The notes beneath the pieces are model-generated. The model saw only the letters and a program-made list of their open reading frames with translations, was not told the DNA's origin and did not search any database. Shown here in pieces: positions 63,109 through 64,000 of a DNA stretch of 64,000 nt. The stretch comes from Parvibaculum sp. Lineage in GTDB: Bacteria > Pseudomonadota > Alphaproteobacteria > Parvibaculales > Parvibaculaceae. The DNA lies in NCBI GenBank assembly GCA_019635955.1, contig JAHBYL010000006.1:30151-94150 (forward strand), read 5' to 3'. Within the stretch, counting starts at the first letter, position 1; every line of letters begins with the position of its first letter. The translations under genes were made by a program, and so were the position numbers.

Positions 63109-64000
63109 TTACGCGGCTTCGGAATAACGCTTCAGCTGGTAATCGACATTGCCGAACTGCGTGTCGATCATGGTGAGGCGCTTGAAGTAGTGGCCGACAT
63201 TCAGCTCGTCGGTCATGCCCATGCCGCCATGAAGCTGCACGGCCTGCTGGCCGACGAAGCGGCCTGCCTTGCCGATCTGAACCTTGGCGCCAGCGGCGGC
63301 CTTGGTGCGCTCGGCATCGTTCTCGTCGAGCTTCAGGTTCACCATGTAGGTCATGGAGACGGACTGTTCATAGGCCATGAACATGTCGACCATGCGGTGC
63401 TGAAGAACCTGGAACTTGCCGATCGGCACGCCGAACTGCTTGCGCGTCTTGCAGTATTCGACGGTCGCGGTGTTCAGCTCCTTCATGCAGCCGATGGCTT
63501 CGGCCGAGAGGGCGGCGATCGCCTGATCGGTGATCTTCTCGACCAGCGGCAGACCCTTGCCTTCGGCGCCGATCAGCGCATCCGCACCGACCTTCACATT
63601 CTCGAAGGTGATTTCCGAAGCGCGGCGGCCATCGACCGTCGGGTAGTCGCGCGTCGAGACGCCGGCCGCCGACTTGTCGACGATGAAGACGGAGACGCCG
63701 TCACGGTCGCGCTGGCCGCCGGAGGTGCGGGCCGTCACGATGAGCTTCTGCGCCCAGGGCGCGCCGAGCACAACGGCCTTGTAGCCGTTGATGACATAGC
63801 CCGCGCCGTCCTTCTTCGCCGTGGTCGTCAGGTCGGCCAGGTTGTAGCGGCCCTGCGGTTCGGCATAGGCGAAGGCCCAGACCGTCTCGCCGCCGATGAT
63901 GCCGGGAATATGCGCTTCCTGCTGCGCGGGCGTGCCGCCTTCGCGGAGGAAACCGCCGGCGATCACCACCGTCTCGATATAGGGCTCGACAACGAGGTGA
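63109..64000 (-). CDS. Acyl-CoA dehydrogenase, 5' end cut by window
   Basis: The frame stays open to 64000 (HLVVEPYIETVVIAGGFL...), so the first part of the gene is missing. The visible 297 codons carry GETVWAFAYAEPQGRYNL, VKVGADALIGAEG and the C-terminal QLHGGMGMTDELNVGHYFKRLTMIDTQFGNV. The QLHGGMGMTDE segment is typical of the pimeloyl- or long-chain-type acyl-CoA dehydrogenases. A terminator follows at 63056. Confidence 0.9.
   Translation of the reverse strand, partial: HLVVEPYIETVVIAGGFLREGGTPAQQEAHIPGIIGGETVWAFAYAEPQGRYNLADLTTTAKKDGAGYVINGYKAVVLGAPWAQKLIVTARTSGGQRDRDGVSVFIVDKSAAGVSTRDYPTVDGRRASEITFENVKVGADALIGAEGKGLPLVEKITDQAIAALSAEAIGCMKELNTATVEYCKTRKQFGVPIGKFQVLQHRMVDMFMAYEQSVSMTYMVNLKLDENDAERTKAAAGAKVQIGKAGRFVGQQAVQLHGGMGMTDELNVGHYFKRLTMIDTQFGNVDYQLKRYSEAA

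Overview
The window is high-GC DNA from an alphaproteobacterium. It holds about 43 kb of an integrated tailed-phage genome (positions 1 to about 43035), then about 21 kb of host chromosome. The host evidence is a cluster of acyl-CoA dehydrogenases, an enoyl-CoA hydratase, an SDR, a PRISE-type reductase, a DUF3376 patatin, two PAS_5 proteins and a GPH-family symporter. This suggests a lipid- or hydrocarbon-degrading genus such as Parvibaculum; the genus is a guess, the class is more secure (GcrA homologue, alphaproteobacterial-type parS sequence).

Prophage left arm, minus strand, 25323 down to 1. Reading in the direction of transcription: a GIY-YIG-like protein, an LmbU-like protein, small regulators, a RuvC-like resolvase, a GcrA-like regulator, a DUF1376 protein, a split T7-type primase-helicase, an AAA+ ATPase and small proteins. 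Then come the virion genes: DksA/TraR-like zinc finger, Gly/Ser-rich protein, HExxH protein, TerS, TerL, portal, three small ORFs, a GroES-like co-chaperonin, a cold-shock protein, scaffold, a probable decoration protein, major capsid protein, a beta-helix protein and the first downstream structural genes. Tail and lysis genes must lie beyond position 1. Many neighbouring genes overlap by 1 to 4 bases, so translation is probably coupled over long stretches.

Control region, about 25.3 to 28.5 kb. A small Cro/YdaS-like gene (minus) and an XRE repressor (plus) diverge around an operator with the core TCAGTG-N-CACTGA. The same operator with the same flanking half-site recurs about 2.1 kb away at 28306, ahead of the rightward operon. 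Between the two operators and downstream of the repressor lie three likely lysogenic-conversion genes: a membrane protein, a secreted protein and a HEPN-like protein.

Prophage right arm, plus strand, 28.5 to 42.8 kb. It encodes a ClpP/SppA-like lipoprotein, RecT, an acyl-carrier-protein-like protein without the carrier serine, dCMP deaminase, an HNH protein, a C5-cytosine methyltransferase with nine internal repeats and an inserted zinc finger, a second methyltransferase, a winged-helix protein, many small zinc-ribbon or hypothetical proteins, an excisionase-like HTH protein and a tyrosine integrase. The right junction is the 3' half of a tRNA-Val(CAC) gene ending at 43035; its 5' half is missing, so the intact tRNA should be at the other prophage end, outside the window. 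Two parS-like palindromes lie inside the prophage (14167 and 42851).

Chromosome, 43.2 to 64 kb. Genes are mostly monocistronic or short operons: patatin, lipoprotein hydrolase and uracil-DNA glycosylase (overlapping ends), a CPBP protease divergent from a TetR regulator, acyl-CoA dehydrogenase, paired PAS_5 proteins, thioesterase, LLM flavin monooxygenase, GPH symporter with a palindromic operator, glutathione S-transferase, concentrative nucleoside transporter, SDR, acyl-CoA dehydrogenase, ABM monooxygenase, enoyl-CoA hydratase, sensor histidine kinase, PRISE reductase, and an acyl-CoA dehydrogenase cut by the window end. No stretch over about 400 bases lacks a gene.
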